Shown: piece by piece, positions 1 to 8,815 of the stretch | How positions within the stretch are numbered: the first letter of the stretch is position 1 | Layout: the number at the start of each line of letters is the position of its first letter | Assembly (NCBI GenBank): GCA_949297305.1 | Contig: CASFSG010000001.1 | Coordinates: forward strand, 1-38,747 | Source: an uncultured bacterium | GTDB lineage: Bacteria; Bacillota_I; Bacilli_A; RFN20; CAG-826 | Direction of reading: 5' to 3' | Length of the DNA: 38,747 nt | Notes under the pieces: generated by a model | Told to the model about the DNA's origin: nothing | The model's input: the letters and a program-made list of their open reading frames with translations, nothing else | The model's database searches: none | Program-made: the position numbers and the translations under genes

Positions 1-307
1 ATAGTATCGACACTTTCATTAATAGCTAGATGAACATAATTTCATTTAGAATTAACTCATCAACTTTCCTAAACTATCTTCTTGGTATGACACATTACTT
101 AAGCGTGAGAAGATGAAACCTTAAGATGCGCGCTGCCCGAACCTAGTTCGGAATCTATATCGACTGCAATTAAGCAGCAGCGTAACTGAAGTTCATGGAA
201 GAACTTCTATAACTACGATTGGCAGTTATTTTTTGTTGGTTAATAATGGTGACCACCCAGCTGCAATTTATTTAGATCAATACCCCTGTCGAAACTTTTT
301 CGACCCC
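1..307 (-). ncRNA. ssrA: tmRNA (transfer-messenger RNA), 3' end beyond the left edge
   Basis: Rescues stalled ribosomes by acting first as tRNA-Ala and then as a short mRNA that adds a degradation tag. Read on the minus strand, the 5' end at about 307 is GGGGTCGAAAAAGTTTCGACAG, cited here as its core GTTTCGACAGGGG, the conserved 5' tRNA-like domain of tmRNA. The tag reading frame resumes at GCC (221-223), preceded by the usual AATAACT context, and ends with TAA (170-172), giving ANRSYRSSSMNFSYAAA. The alanine-rich, tyrosine-containing end fits known tags. The region below 170 would form the pseudoknots; the 3' acceptor half lies outside the window. The exact resume codon is inferred from context, not proven. 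Confidence 0.9.
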
Positions 308-317
308 AAGTGCAGTC

Positions 318-346
318 ATTATATTATTCTTCGATTAAAATTTCAA
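318..346 (-). promoter_or_regulatory. Sigma-A promoter of the tmRNA gene
   Basis: On the minus strand TTGAAA (341-346) and TATAAT (318-323) are separated by exactly 17 bp, a near-perfect housekeeping promoter. The predicted transcript start at about 311 is just upstream of the mature tmRNA 5' end at about 307. The whole promoter up to its -10 box lies within the last codons of the thioesterase gene. Confidence 0.8.
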
Positions 347-1025
347 ATGCTCTTTTCCCACTAGAAGAACCCTCAACATAAATCTGCGGAGTTTTATACC
401 CTTTTAGTGTTAAAATGTCATTTTCATATAATTCCGATGAATAATTGACAATTACCCTTCGGAAGTTTTTCTTCTTTAATTCTTCGTTTGAAAATAAATC
501 GAAAACCATATCAATATATCTTGTATTATTCATATGTTGATTTAAATCGATATCTGTAGAACGCACTTTTCTTTCTTCTAAAACTTCCGCTTGTGTCGAA
601 ACAATTCTCTTTGGATATCCTAATTCATTTTCAACAGATTCATTATATAAAGGAAATGTTTTCTCATCTAAAACGATTGGTTTTCGACTCGTTGCATCGA
701 TAATAAACCATAAAGCAATCATTTTAATTAAGACTTCACCGTTTTTATCCACGAAAAGATAATGACGGGGATAAATATAAGAGCGGTTTTTTCCCGGGTA
801 AGTTTTTAATGTGACTTCTTCTAAATAATTAGGCAGGCGATTAATTTGGAGTTCGAGGCGAGTAATAATCCATAGGTACCCTTTTTCACGACATATTTTA
901 CCTAAACCCAGATGTTCCACTTCTTCTACCGAAATATCTTGGGTTAATTTAAATAAAGAAGATAATTTAAGGCGATAGGAAGCATCAACTTCACTTGAAC
1001 TAATAACGATATTTTTATAGTACAT
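324..1025 (-). CDS. Acyl-ACP thioesterase (FatA/FatB-like, double hotdog)
   Basis: Hydrolyses acyl-ACP to free fatty acid and ACP in the cytoplasm. At 233 residues it fits the bacterial members of the acyl-ACP thioesterase family, with two hotdog domains in tandem. The first runs to about residue 125 and contains the long helix and GYLWIITR region. The second contains the diagnostic RSTDIDLNQHMNNTRYIDM stretch at about residues 150-170, where the Asp/Asn/His residues belong to the catalytic region of this family. The ATG at 1025 has a clear AAGGAG Shine-Dalgarno (1035-1040), located in the end of the preceding gene. That gene stops immediately next to this start, so the two are co-transcribed. 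Its 3' end hosts the tmRNA promoter. The chain-length preference cannot be read from the sequence. Confidence 0.88.
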   Translation of the reverse strand: MYYKNIVISSSEVDASYRLKLSSLFKLTQDISVEEVEHLGLGKICREKGYLWIITRLELQINRLPNYLEEVTLKTYPGKNRSYIYPRHYLFVDKNGEVLIKMIALWFIIDATSRKPIVLDEKTFPLYNESVENELGYPKRIVSTQAEVLEERKVRSTDIDLNQHMNNTRYIDMVFDLFSNEELKKKNFRRVIVNYSSELYENDILTLKGYKTPQIYVEGSSSGKRAFEILIEE

Positions 1026-1511
1026 TTATTTTTTCTCCTTTTCTTTGTATAAAAGTGTATACATTAAAATAAGACTTCCGTTAATTAATAATAAAACTCC
1101 TGATAAATAAGGTCCTGCCACCACCGATACATTACTAAAATCGAGCATTGGGGTAAAAAACGAGACGCTTAAGGATAACAAAAAAGACATAACTCCTAAC
1201 GCGAAAGATAAACTTAAAGCAATATATTTATTGAGATTATTACGATTTAAAACAATCGAGGCTACTGCGCATAAAATAAGCAATAGATAATAAATAAAGA
1301 AGACGATATTAAAATTAAAAGCAATATCGTAAGTTATTCCGCCATCAAGATAATAAAAGGTTAAAGCAAATAAAATTTGATAACCAAAAATATATGCCTT
1401 ATTGCCATCGTTAAGATACATTTTTAAAAAGGGGGTAAAAACCAAAAGCAACGTAATTAGAGGAATGATAGCAATAAGGATACGAATAATTAGTTTTTTC
1501 GAATTAGACAT
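1026..1511 (-). CDS. Small polytopic membrane protein of unknown function
   Basis: A 161-residue protein with four hydrophobic segments, at about residues 9-30, 40-62, 68-86 and 94-150 (the last probably two closely spaced helices), and a lysine-rich end (KEKEKK), which suggests a cytoplasmic C-terminus. I do not recognise a family. It directly precedes the acyl-ACP thioesterase with no gap, and the thioesterase ribosome site lies in its last codons, so the two are one transcription unit; a membrane-lipid role would be a guess. The start at 1511 has no Shine-Dalgarno, but a TGC-TACAAT extended -10 box (1518-1523) ends 6 nt before the ATG, which suggests a leaderless transcript. Confidence 0.75.
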   Translation of the reverse strand: MSNSKKLIIRILIAIIPLITLLLVFTPFLKMYLNDGNKAYIFGYQILFALTFYYLDGGITYDIAFNFNIVFFIYYLLLILCAVASIVLNRNNLNKYIALSLSFALGVMSFLLSLSVSFFTPMLDFSNVSVVAGPYLSGVLLLINGSLILMYTLLYKEKEKK

Positions 1512-1517
1512 AGAAAT

Positions 1518-1526
1518 ATTGTAGCA
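1518..1526 (-). promoter_or_regulatory. Extended -10 promoter, leaderless, for the gene starting at 1511
   Basis: TGC plus TACAAT on the minus strand, with the -10 hexamer at 1518-1523. Only 6 nt separate it from the ATG, so transcription should begin at or next to the start codon. There is no convincing -35 box, which fits a TGn extended -10 promoter. Confidence 0.5.
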
Positions 1527-1562
1527 AAAAGAAAGATAAATGATTGAATTTTATTTAAAAAA

Positions 1563-1591
1563 TTGCAAACGATTAGCGAAAGAGTTATAAA
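1563..1591 (+). promoter_or_regulatory. Promoter of the alpha/beta hydrolase gene, predicted leaderless
   Basis: TTGCAA (1563-1568), 17-bp spacer, TATAAA (1586-1591). The predicted start at about 1598 is 2 nt before the ATG at 1600, and no Shine-Dalgarno is present. Confidence 0.6.
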
Positions 1592-1599
1592 TTATAAGC

Positions 1600-2670
1600 A
1601 TGGAAAAAAATTCAAAAAAATATAATAAAAAATTAATCATTGGTCTAAGTGTTTCGCTTAGTGTAGTCATTTTTTTAATAATAAGTTTTGTTATTTCACT
1701 TTTTATCGCGCCGCAAATTGTTTTAGATCAAGTTTTTGCTAAAGCTCCTATGCCAGACTATCAATTAGTCGCTGGCAAAGTAACTTATGATCGATATGAC
1801 CAAGAATCGTTCCCGCGCGAAGTCACTACTTTTGAATCGAGCAAAGGTAAATTAGATGCCTATTACTTTCCAAATTCTTCAAGTGATGATTTGCTCGTTT
1901 TTATTCCAGGTTTAAGTGAAGGAGCGAATTCATATTTGCCCTGGATTAAATATTTTTATGACCAAGGTTATGATGTCTTTTCTTTTGATCCAACTGGAAC
2001 ATACTTTAGTGAAGGTAAAACGCAGATTGGATTTCCTCAAAGAATTATTGATGCCGAAAACGCTATTAAATTTATTAAAAAGACTTATCACTACGATAAT
2101 CTTTATGTCATGGGTCACTCGATGGGAGCGTATGCTGCGATTGGGGTAAATTATCTATGCGACGATATCAAAGCATCTATCTCATTAGCGGGTTTTAATA
2201 ATAATGAAGATTTTATGTTAAGCTTTGCGTCTAAATATGTCGGCGATACCTTAGTAAATTTAACCGGTGTCTTTTTAAGAAATTATTCCAAGCAGATATT
2301 TGGTGAGTTTTCAAATTTAAATATGTATGATGTTTTGAATAATATTAAAGGCAAAGCGATGATTGTGCAGGGAAAAGAAGATACAGTTGTTAATTATGAA
2401 AAAGACTCTATCGCCTACTATCAAAGCTTAATAACTAGTCCTAATGTGGAATATATATTGCTTGAAGGTCCCTATGCAACGCATTCTGGCATCTTATTGA
2501 GCAAAGAGGCAAACGAATATCGCCAAATAGTTAATAGTGAATTTAATAGTTTAGATGATGAATCATATGAAACGAAGGTTCAATATATAAATAATATCAA
2601 TCACTCTTTATATACTGAAATTAATGCGGAATTATTTTCATCAATTTTAGAATTTATTCGCAACTCTTAA
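1600..2670 (+). CDS. Membrane-anchored alpha/beta hydrolase (serine hydrolase)
   Basis: A 356-residue protein: a lysine-rich cytoplasmic N-terminus, one transmembrane helix at about residues 12-36, then an extracytoplasmic alpha/beta-hydrolase domain. The nucleophile elbow GHSMG puts the catalytic serine at residue 174. The likely partners are Asp261 in GKEDTVV and His295 in ATHSG, and the oxyanion region is near IPGLSEG at about residue 103. The family includes monoacylglycerol lipase-like and other lipid or ester hydrolases; the substrate is unknown. The ATG at 1600 has no Shine-Dalgarno; the promoter places the transcript start 2 nt upstream. It is divergent from the small membrane-protein/thioesterase pair, sharing an 88-bp intergenic region. 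About 60 C-terminal residues after the catalytic His look poorly conserved. Confidence 0.85.
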   Translation: MEKNSKKYNKKLIIGLSVSLSVVIFLIISFVISLFIAPQIVLDQVFAKAPMPDYQLVAGKVTYDRYDQESFPREVTTFESSKGKLDAYYFPNSSSDDLLVFIPGLSEGANSYLPWIKYFYDQGYDVFSFDPTGTYFSEGKTQIGFPQRIIDAENAIKFIKKTYHYDNLYVMGHSMGAYAAIGVNYLCDDIKASISLAGFNNNEDFMLSFASKYVGDTLVNLTGVFLRNYSKQIFGEFSNLNMYDVLNNIKGKAMIVQGKEDTVVNYEKDSIAYYQSLITSPNVEYILLEGPYATHSGILLSKEANEYRQIVNSEFNSLDDESYETKVQYINNINHSLYTEINAELFSSILEFIRNS

Positions 2671-2820
2671 TTAACAAAAAATATATTTTTGCGGTCTTTT
2701 TTAATACAAAAGTAAATATTTTACTTAAGCGTCATTATTGATACACAATTAAAAATAATTTTTTATTTTCAAATGAACAATAAATTGATTGCTAAAAGTT
2801 CATAAGCAAGTAAAATTATC

Positions 2821-2849
2821 TTCATAATTGAAAAAATTATGAATATAAG
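2821..2849 (+). promoter_or_regulatory. Promoter with embedded 9-bp inverted repeat (candidate operator)
   Basis: TTCATAATT (2821-2829) and AATTATGAA (2835-2843) are perfect 9-bp arms around a 5-nt GAAAA spacer. Reading TTCATA as the -35 box and TATAAG (2844-2849) as the -10 box gives a 17-bp spacer, so the repeat fills the promoter from the -35 element up to the -10 box. The rest of the 202-bp stretch from 2671 holds only AT-rich sequence. Confidence 0.45.
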
Positions 2850-2872
2850 ATAAACTTAACGGCGGTAAAAAT

Positions 2873-4090
2873 ATGAAAACATTCAAATTAATTCTAAAGA
2901 GTTTAATCTCTAATCAAGCAGCAATTGATGGGGCAAAGAAAAAGCCATGGTATTTTGCTGTAATTTTTTATTTAGTTGCAACCATTTTAGCGGTTATTCC
3001 AACGATGGTTACTTATCTTACTGCGACAGGTTCCGACTTTTTAAATCAAAGTTATGTCTATGGTTTTGATATCGCTTCCACTCGATTCATCGAATCAATT
3101 AACGATAACGAAATCGATATGATTATCGCTAGTGAAGATGAAGATACAAAATATCTATCGGTCGATGTAAATAAATGGAACACTGTTTATAATGAAGGGC
3201 TACAAGCTGGAGATATTCGATATGTGCACTTAGTATCTTCCCAAAACGCGAATGATTTAGATGTTTATTATACTGAATCTAGTGGGGCTGATTATAATGC
3301 TTATGTTGAAGATGTTTTAGCTAATTATTTACCCGGGACAGAAATTCGTAATAATTCTTTAGATTTAACACGTCAATGTTCGGCAATCATTTTTGGCAAA
3401 TATCAATATAATGTCTATTTATACCGTTTGGGTAATCCGTCTCCTATTTCAAGCAGTTCAGGTAATTACAATGCGTTTGAAGATGGATTTAATCTTCGCT
3501 CATTGATTGAAGTATATGATAACGGTAATTTAGTTGATAAAGATTCCTCTGGTACCTTATATCAAACGTATCAACGCGGAGTGTATAATAACTTAAAAGG
3601 TTTTTTCAATACTGGTTATATTGAAATTCGCAACACCGCAACATGGCAAATGACTTTGATTATGTTTGCTATTAATGTCGCGATTGTCTTCTTTTTAGGT
3701 ATCATCTTGTTTATCTTTACGCGTGGAAGGAATAATGTATATAAGACATTAACATTTTGGCAAACGCAAAAGATTGTTTATTGGTGTGCCTTCTCTCCAG
3801 GCATCTTAGCAATCGTCTTAGGTTTCATCCTTTCTTCGATGAGTTATATTTTCTTCCCGCTATTTATTTCTGTTCGTTCAATGTGGGTAGTTACAAAGAA
3901 TTTGCGACCAGAAAATACTCAAGGAAGTGGTCAACCAACCGCTAAAGAACTCGCGGCCTATGAGGCGCGTGAAAAGGCTCGTAAAGAACGTGAAGCCCAA
4001 AAGAAAAATACGAAAAAAGATCAAATTGTTGAAGCAGAAGTCAAAGAAAAAGCTGAAAAACCAAAAGATAAAAAACACAAAAATAAATAA
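2873..4090 (+). CDS. DUF1189-like membrane protein with charged C-terminal tail
   Basis: A 405-residue protein. The N-terminus (FKLILKSLISNQAAIDGAKKKPW) followed by a transmembrane helix at about residues 28-50 resembles the DUF1189 family of Firmicute membrane proteins. A large extracytoplasmic domain spans about residues 52-260, followed by three hydrophobic segments at about 262-285, 303-323 and 326-342, and a 55-residue Lys/Glu-rich cytoplasmic tail (alanine/lysine/glutamate coiled-coil character). No enzymatic motif is seen. The function of DUF1189 proteins is not established. The ATG at 2873 has only a weak GGCGG ribosome site. It converges on the ABC permease gene with 24 nt between them and no terminator hairpin. 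The family assignment is by resemblance only. Confidence 0.65.
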   Translation: MKTFKLILKSLISNQAAIDGAKKKPWYFAVIFYLVATILAVIPTMVTYLTATGSDFLNQSYVYGFDIASTRFIESINDNEIDMIIASEDEDTKYLSVDVNKWNTVYNEGLQAGDIRYVHLVSSQNANDLDVYYTESSGADYNAYVEDVLANYLPGTEIRNNSLDLTRQCSAIIFGKYQYNVYLYRLGNPSPISSSSGNYNAFEDGFNLRSLIEVYDNGNLVDKDSSGTLYQTYQRGVYNNLKGFFNTGYIEIRNTATWQMTLIMFAINVAIVFFLGIILFIFTRGRNNVYKTLTFWQTQKIVYWCAFSPGILAIVLGFILSSMSYIFFPLFISVRSMWVVTKNLRPENTQGSGQPTAKELAAYEAREKARKEREAQKKNTKKDQIVEAEVKEKAEKPKDKKHKNK

Positions 4091-4114
4091 TCAACAACTT
4101 TTTGGATGGAATTT

Positions 4115-6781
4115 CTATTCAATTGATTTTAAAGATTCGACCATCTTCACTGAGCGGGTTTTTATTGTTAAATAAATTGTCACTAGCAAAGCGGTGAGGA
4201 AAGTAATAGCAAAGGCAATTAAATAAGTTTGTGGATAAGTCGCATAAAGATAATCCACTAGCGGGGTTTGATTCACATATAAAACAAAACGCATTAATGG
4301 GTTACCTAAAAGCATTCCAAAGCCAATACCTAAAGTTGTTAGACACATTATTTCCATCCCTAATGAAACACCTATTTCTAGTCGCGTAAAACCTAAAACC
4401 TTTAAGGTTGCTATATTTCTTAGTCGTTCTTTGAAATTTAGTAATGCTAGATTATATAAAACGATAATGGCAAGCAAGATTGCAAAAACCTTCACCGCAA
4501 GCGTCATTAGAGATATCGATTCAGCATAGCTATTTATTTTATCGATAGTTTCTTGTCTAGTTGCAACATTAGATACTCCGCTGATAGTTTTGATTTGTTC
4601 GTTGATGTTTATAACATTGTTTTCGTCTTCAACATTGACCCAGGCAAAAGTTAAATAATTAAAAAGTTCATTATAATTAGAGTAAGAGGCATTTAGGTAA
4701 ATGCCGTTCATATAAAAAGCGGTATTGATAAAGCCCACTTCTCCTTGATATTCTTTCCCGACTGCTAAAAAACGGATCGTGTCCCCGACTTGAATATCTA
4801 GTTCATTAGCAACTTTTCTAGTGATGACAATTTTATCCTTAATTTGATAATTATCATCAATTTTAAAGAAAGACGAATTATCTTGCACGATTGTTGCAAT
4901 GGTAGAAGAAGAACGATCGTCTAATAAAAGCGTGATTGGAATCGAAGAATATTCTTCCACTAATTTAACGCCATTAATATTATAAATTTGTTCTTTTTTA
5001 GAGGTGGTAGATGAATAAGTAACAATCGTATCAGAATCATAAAAAGAAGTTAAATCATGTTGAATACAATTATTTAACGTATCATCGATACCAAAACCAC
5101 AGACAAGCAAAGCTGTGCAACCCAATACACCGATGATGACCATAATAGAACGCGGAATATTAAGAGCGATATTTCTAAATGCCATCTTAAAAGAGAGGTT
5201 GAGTGGTTTTTCACTCTTTTTTGCTTTTGTTAAACTTTGTTTAAAGGATTTAGGAGAAGCAGGTCGCATCGAATCTGCCGGCTTTAAACTTACCTCTTTA
5301 TAAACGATTAAAAAAGTCACTAAGGCAGTTAACGCTAAGATGATGATAGTAATAATAATTGTTTCGGGCAAAGCAATCACAAAACCGAGTTCGGGCAAGG
5401 AATACAAAATGGCATATTTTTGGTTCATGATAAAGGGAATGACAAAAGGCCCTAAAATAATCCCAATTGCGGTGCCAATAAAAACGATACTGATACCTAA
5501 AATAATATAATGCAAGATAATTTGGGTTTTTGAAACACCTATTGCTTTTAATGTGCCAATATTCGTGCGATCTTTTAAAATCAATTGACTTAAAGTAGTT
5601 AAAACGACAAGGATCGCCACCACAAAAAAGATAATCGGAAAAACATAGGCGAGTTGTCTAGCTTGCACAATATCATTTTCAATTGTGACATTGCTCATTA
5701 AAGTGTCTTTTGTTTGAATCAAAAGTAAATTGTTGTCTTCTTTACTATTAAAATAATCTTCGATTTGACTATTGATAGATGTTAGAAGCGTTTCATCGTT
5801 TAGTTTGATGATATATTGATTTAAAGAAAAAGCACTTGCAACATATGTTGCAATTGTATCAACGAAGTTTAAAGTGGAGTAATCTTCTAATGCCCTTAAC
5901 AAAAAGATAAAAATTAAATCTTCATCACTTGTCGAAGTCGATATTGGTGGTATAGCAAAATTATCTTTTGCTAAGGAAACTAAAACGCGTTGAAAGTAAG
6001 AAGTATCTAAAATAAATGATGAATCATTCATTGAGGCAGATTGGACATTTTCTGCTGACATCATCGTTCCAGTCACTAAAAAATCAGCTTCTAAATAGGC
6101 GCTATCAAAAATATTTTTCTTGCCTTTTTTTACGCACATATCTAACAATGACATCGTCGATTTAGAAGCGAGAAATTCTTCAACCTCAGGGGTTAAAAAT
6201 GGTTCAATTTGATTTAAAGTATTTTCATTTAATACTAGCGGCAATAAATCATTTAAACTAGTTTGATTCAAAATATCTCTAAACATCGCAAAAGATATTT
6301 CAACTGGAAGTTCCTTATAAGTACCATCACTATTAAGCCAAGTATTATCTTCGTCAAAAGAATATTCTAAAATTCTTTCATCGATAATGAAAAAATCCTC
6401 GTTAGATTGATTGTCAGTGCGATAGGGTTTGTTGATAGAAGGCAATTCATCCATCAATAAGGCAGTTGCTGTTTTGCCATTTACTTTTCCTTGAATAGAA
6501 TAACGCGTCTCTACAGTTCCTTCTCTAGCAACAATATTTTCAATTGCTGCTTTATCTCCTTCCTCTTCGTTTAAAACATTAACCCAAAGCGAAGCCATAT
6601 TTGAGCCTTCATAAAGCATTTCAACTCTTTGCGATAACCAATCAGCGTTACTAGCTAAACCAACAAATAAAGTGACGGCGATTGCCATAATAAAAATAAC
6701 GGCGATAAATTGCGTAGGACTTTTTAAAATCGTTCGCCTCCTTGAAGCACTTAGTAAAGAATAGAGAGATCTTTTATGCAC
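4115..6781 (-). CDS. FtsX-family ABC transporter permease (MacB/LolC type)
   Basis: An 888-residue permease of the duplicated FtsX type. A transmembrane helix at about residues 22-45 is followed by a long extracytoplasmic domain to about 370. Three helices follow between about 375 and 500, then a basic cytoplasmic linker (about 500-540). The second half repeats this plan: helix at about 545-565, external domain to about 760, and three terminal helices. Such permeases do not import solutes; they move lipids, lipoproteins or peptides, or drive envelope work by mechanotransmission. The start is GTG at 6779-6781, 3 nt after the stop of the ATPase gene, so translation is probably coupled; the nearest AGGAG is 17 nt away. 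The cognate ATPase is immediately upstream. The substrate is not known. Confidence 0.88.
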   Translation of the reverse strand: MHKRSLYSLLSASRRRTILKSPTQFIAVIFIMAIAVTLFVGLASNADWLSQRVEMLYEGSNMASLWVNVLNEEEGDKAAIENIVAREGTVETRYSIQGKVNGKTATALLMDELPSINKPYRTDNQSNEDFFIIDERILEYSFDEDNTWLNSDGTYKELPVEISFAMFRDILNQTSLNDLLPLVLNENTLNQIEPFLTPEVEEFLASKSTMSLLDMCVKKGKKNIFDSAYLEADFLVTGTMMSAENVQSASMNDSSFILDTSYFQRVLVSLAKDNFAIPPISTSTSDEDLIFIFLLRALEDYSTLNFVDTIATYVASAFSLNQYIIKLNDETLLTSINSQIEDYFNSKEDNNLLLIQTKDTLMSNVTIENDIVQARQLAYVFPIIFFVVAILVVLTTLSQLILKDRTNIGTLKAIGVSKTQIILHYIILGISIVFIGTAIGIILGPFVIPFIMNQKYAILYSLPELGFVIALPETIIITIIILALTALVTFLIVYKEVSLKPADSMRPASPKSFKQSLTKAKKSEKPLNLSFKMAFRNIALNIPRSIMVIIGVLGCTALLVCGFGIDDTLNNCIQHDLTSFYDSDTIVTYSSTTSKKEQIYNINGVKLVEEYSSIPITLLLDDRSSSTIATIVQDNSSFFKIDDNYQIKDKIVITRKVANELDIQVGDTIRFLAVGKEYQGEVGFINTAFYMNGIYLNASYSNYNELFNYLTFAWVNVEDENNVININEQIKTISGVSNVATRQETIDKINSYAESISLMTLAVKVFAILLAIIVLYNLALLNFKERLRNIATLKVLGFTRLEIGVSLGMEIMCLTTLGIGFGMLLGNPLMRFVLYVNQTPLVDYLYATYPQTYLIAFAITFLTALLVTIYLTIKTRSVKMVESLKSIE

Positions 6782-6784
6782 TTT

Positions 6785-7489
6785 CTACCACTCAATCTCC
6801 TCAACGCTTTTAGGATTGGCAATCGTTTTATCTATAATTATTTTTCCATCTTGCACTCTAATTAACCGATTACCTACTTCAGCAATTTTAGAGTTGTGAG
6901 TGACGATAATAACTGTCTTATGGTATTTGTTGGAGATATCTTTTAATAATTTAATAATCATTGCACCAGTTTTACTATCGAGTGCACCTGTAGGCTCATC
7001 GCATAATAAGAGAGTTGGATTTTTTACAATTGCCCTAGCGATAGCAACTCTTTGTTGTTCACCACCAGAAAGTTGACTGGGAAATTGTTTTTCATGACCC
7101 AATAAACCAACCGATTCAAATATTTCGAATGCATCTAATCCTTTAGGAGCTACGCTAGAAGCTAAAGTGACATTTTCTAAAGCGGTTAAATTAGGCATTA
7201 AATTATAAAATTGAAAAACGAAACCAATTTCATTTCGGCGAAATTTTCCTAAAGCTTTTTCAGAAAGCTTGGTTATATTTTGGCCGTTGACAAAATAGTC
7301 GCCCCCACTAGCGTTATCCATCCCTCCTAAGATATTCAAAATTGTCGATTTACCTGCTCCACTAGCCCCTAAAATAATGACAAACTCGCCTTCTTCAATT
7401 TGAAAAGAAACATCATCTAAGGCTTTGACAATATTAGTTTTAGTGGTGCCATAAATTTTAGAAATATTGTTAAAAACAATTTGTGACAT
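6785..7489 (-). CDS. ABC transporter ATP-binding protein (MacB/LolD type)
   Basis: A 234-residue ATPase with all motifs intact: Walker [10 protein letters not shown] at about residues 41-49, Q-loop at VFQFYNLMP, signature LSGGEQQR at about 140-147, Walker [13 protein letters not shown] at about 160-171, and the H-loop THN at about 197. The DEPTGALD sequence and length place it in the lipoprotein/macrolide-export class that works with FtsX-type permeases; the partner is the next gene. It begins 1 nt after the stop of the nucleotide-sugar dehydrogenase, so the transporter is translated from the same operon as the dehydrogenase and the ATP-grasp enzyme. Confidence 0.95.
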   Translation of the reverse strand: MSQIVFNNISKIYGTTKTNIVKALDDVSFQIEEGEFVIILGASGAGKSTILNILGGMDNASGGDYFVNGQNITKLSEKALGKFRRNEIGFVFQFYNLMPNLTALENVTLASSVAPKGLDAFEIFESVGLLGHEKQFPSQLSGGEQQRVAIARAIVKNPTLLLCDEPTGALDSKTGAMIIKLLKDISNKYHKTVIIVTHNSKIAEVGNRLIRVQDGKIIIDKTIANPKSVEEIEW

Positions 7490-7490
7490 A

Positions 7491-8810
7491 TTAATATTTA
7501 ACTAACTTATTAATCGTTTTGCGACCGATCGAATGGTATTCAACGCCACTCATCTTATCAAGGGAATATAAATTGCGACCATCGAAGACGACAGGTTCTT
7601 TTAAATTCTTAATAAAATCTTCGTTGGTCAAAAGTTTAAATTCTTTGGAATCGTTTAAAATCACCGCAAAATCGGCTTTTTTTAAGGCATCAACGGCATA
7701 ATCACAATATTTTATCCTACCAAAGCGCGAGAAAGCCTTATGAAAATTATCCTCTGCTAGAGGGTCATAAAGTTGAATGTTTGCGTTTTTATCTAATAAA
7801 GCGCGAACAACGGGAATGGCGGGCGAAGAACGAATATCTTCCGTGCCACCTTTATAACCAACACCTAAGACAGCAATCGTTAAATTATTCAACGATTTAT
7901 ATCGACGATAGATTTTTTCAAGAAAAAACTCTGGTTGAGTCATATTTATTTGCGTCATAGCCTTAATTAGCAAAAGTTCCGAATTTTGTTTTTCACCAAT
8001 ATATTCAAGCGCGCGAGCATCTTTTGGTAAACATGCCCCACCATAACCTAAACCGGCTTTTAAGAAAGCGCTACCAATGCGTGGGTCTTTACTCATTCCA
8101 TAGGCCACTTGCTCAATATTTGCTCCCACTTTCTCCGCTAGACGAGCCATTGAATTAATAAAAGATATTTTTAACGCTAAAAAAGAATTCGAAGCATATT
8201 TGATAAGTTCAGCATTTTCTGGTGAAGTTAAAATAACGTCAATCTTGCGAGTAATAAAATCGCTTAAGTATTCGCGGATGACCCCTTCAGCCTCAGGCGA
8301 AGAAACACCGACGACAATTCTTGAAGGATTCAATATATCATAAACGGCTCTTCCTTGCGAAAGAAACTCTGGAAACGAAATAATTTCGAACTTATATTTC
8401 GAGCGACTTTCTAAATAAATTTTAGTTTTGCGATTCGTGCCAATAGGAACAGTAGAACGAATGATAACAAAAGAATCTCTTGATGCTTCGCTTGCAATAC
8501 TATCTAACACTTGATAAAAAGCCGTTAAGTCTGGTGAACCGTCTTGATCATTTGGAGGAGTGCCAACAGCAATTAAAAAGATATTATTTGGGCGAATCGC
8601 ATCGCGGACATTAGTGGTAAATCGCAAATTAAATTTGGCTTCTGTCAAAAGAGTTTGAAGGTTGGGTTCTTCAATAGTCGCAACGCCTTCTTTTAATAAA
8701 GAAACTTTGTTTTTATCGATATCTAAGCCAATTACTTTGTGATCATAGGACGCTAAAACAACCGCGTTAACTAAACCAACATAACCTAAACCAATAACAG
8801 TTATATTCAT
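7491..8810 (-). CDS. Nucleotide-sugar dehydrogenase (UDP-glucose 6-dehydrogenase family)
   Basis: Oxidises the C6 alcohol of a UDP-sugar to the carboxylate with two NAD+, giving a UDP-uronic acid for envelope polysaccharide. It has 439 residues, the normal length. The N-terminal Rossmann motif is GLGYVGL (about residues 7-13), the catalytic cysteine is Cys260 in GGACLPKD, and the C-terminal UDP-binding domain contains GVGYKGGTEDIRSSP at about residues 315-330. UDP-glucose is the likeliest substrate, but UDP-GlcNAc or UDP-ManNAc 6-dehydrogenases share these motifs. No glycosyltransferase gene is adjacent, which is unusual. It lies 5 nt after the ATP-grasp gene and 1 nt before the ABC ATPase gene. 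Confidence 0.9.
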   Translation of the reverse strand: MNITVIGLGYVGLVNAVVLASYDHKVIGLDIDKNKVSLLKEGVATIEEPNLQTLLTEAKFNLRFTTNVRDAIRPNNIFLIAVGTPPNDQDGSPDLTAFYQVLDSIASEASRDSFVIIRSTVPIGTNRKTKIYLESRSKYKFEIISFPEFLSQGRAVYDILNPSRIVVGVSSPEAEGVIREYLSDFITRKIDVILTSPENAELIKYASNSFLALKISFINSMARLAEKVGANIEQVAYGMSKDPRIGSAFLKAGLGYGGACLPKDARALEYIGEKQNSELLLIKAMTQINMTQPEFFLEKIYRRYKSLNNLTIAVLGVGYKGGTEDIRSSPAIPVVRALLDKNANIQLYDPLAEDNFHKAFSRFGRIKYCDYAVDALKKADFAVILNDSKEFKLLTNEDFIKNLKEPVVFDGRNLYSLDKMSGVEYHSIGRKTINKLVKY

Positions 8811-8815
8811 TTTTA

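Noticed and set aside
1564-1577. CcpA cre-like site upstream of the hydrolase gene
   Set aside because: Only the left half (TGCAAACG) fits the consensus; the right half mismatches.
2677-2690. Palindrome of A and T after the hydrolase gene as a terminator
   Set aside because: It contains only A-T pairs and no stable GC stem, so it is too weak to call.
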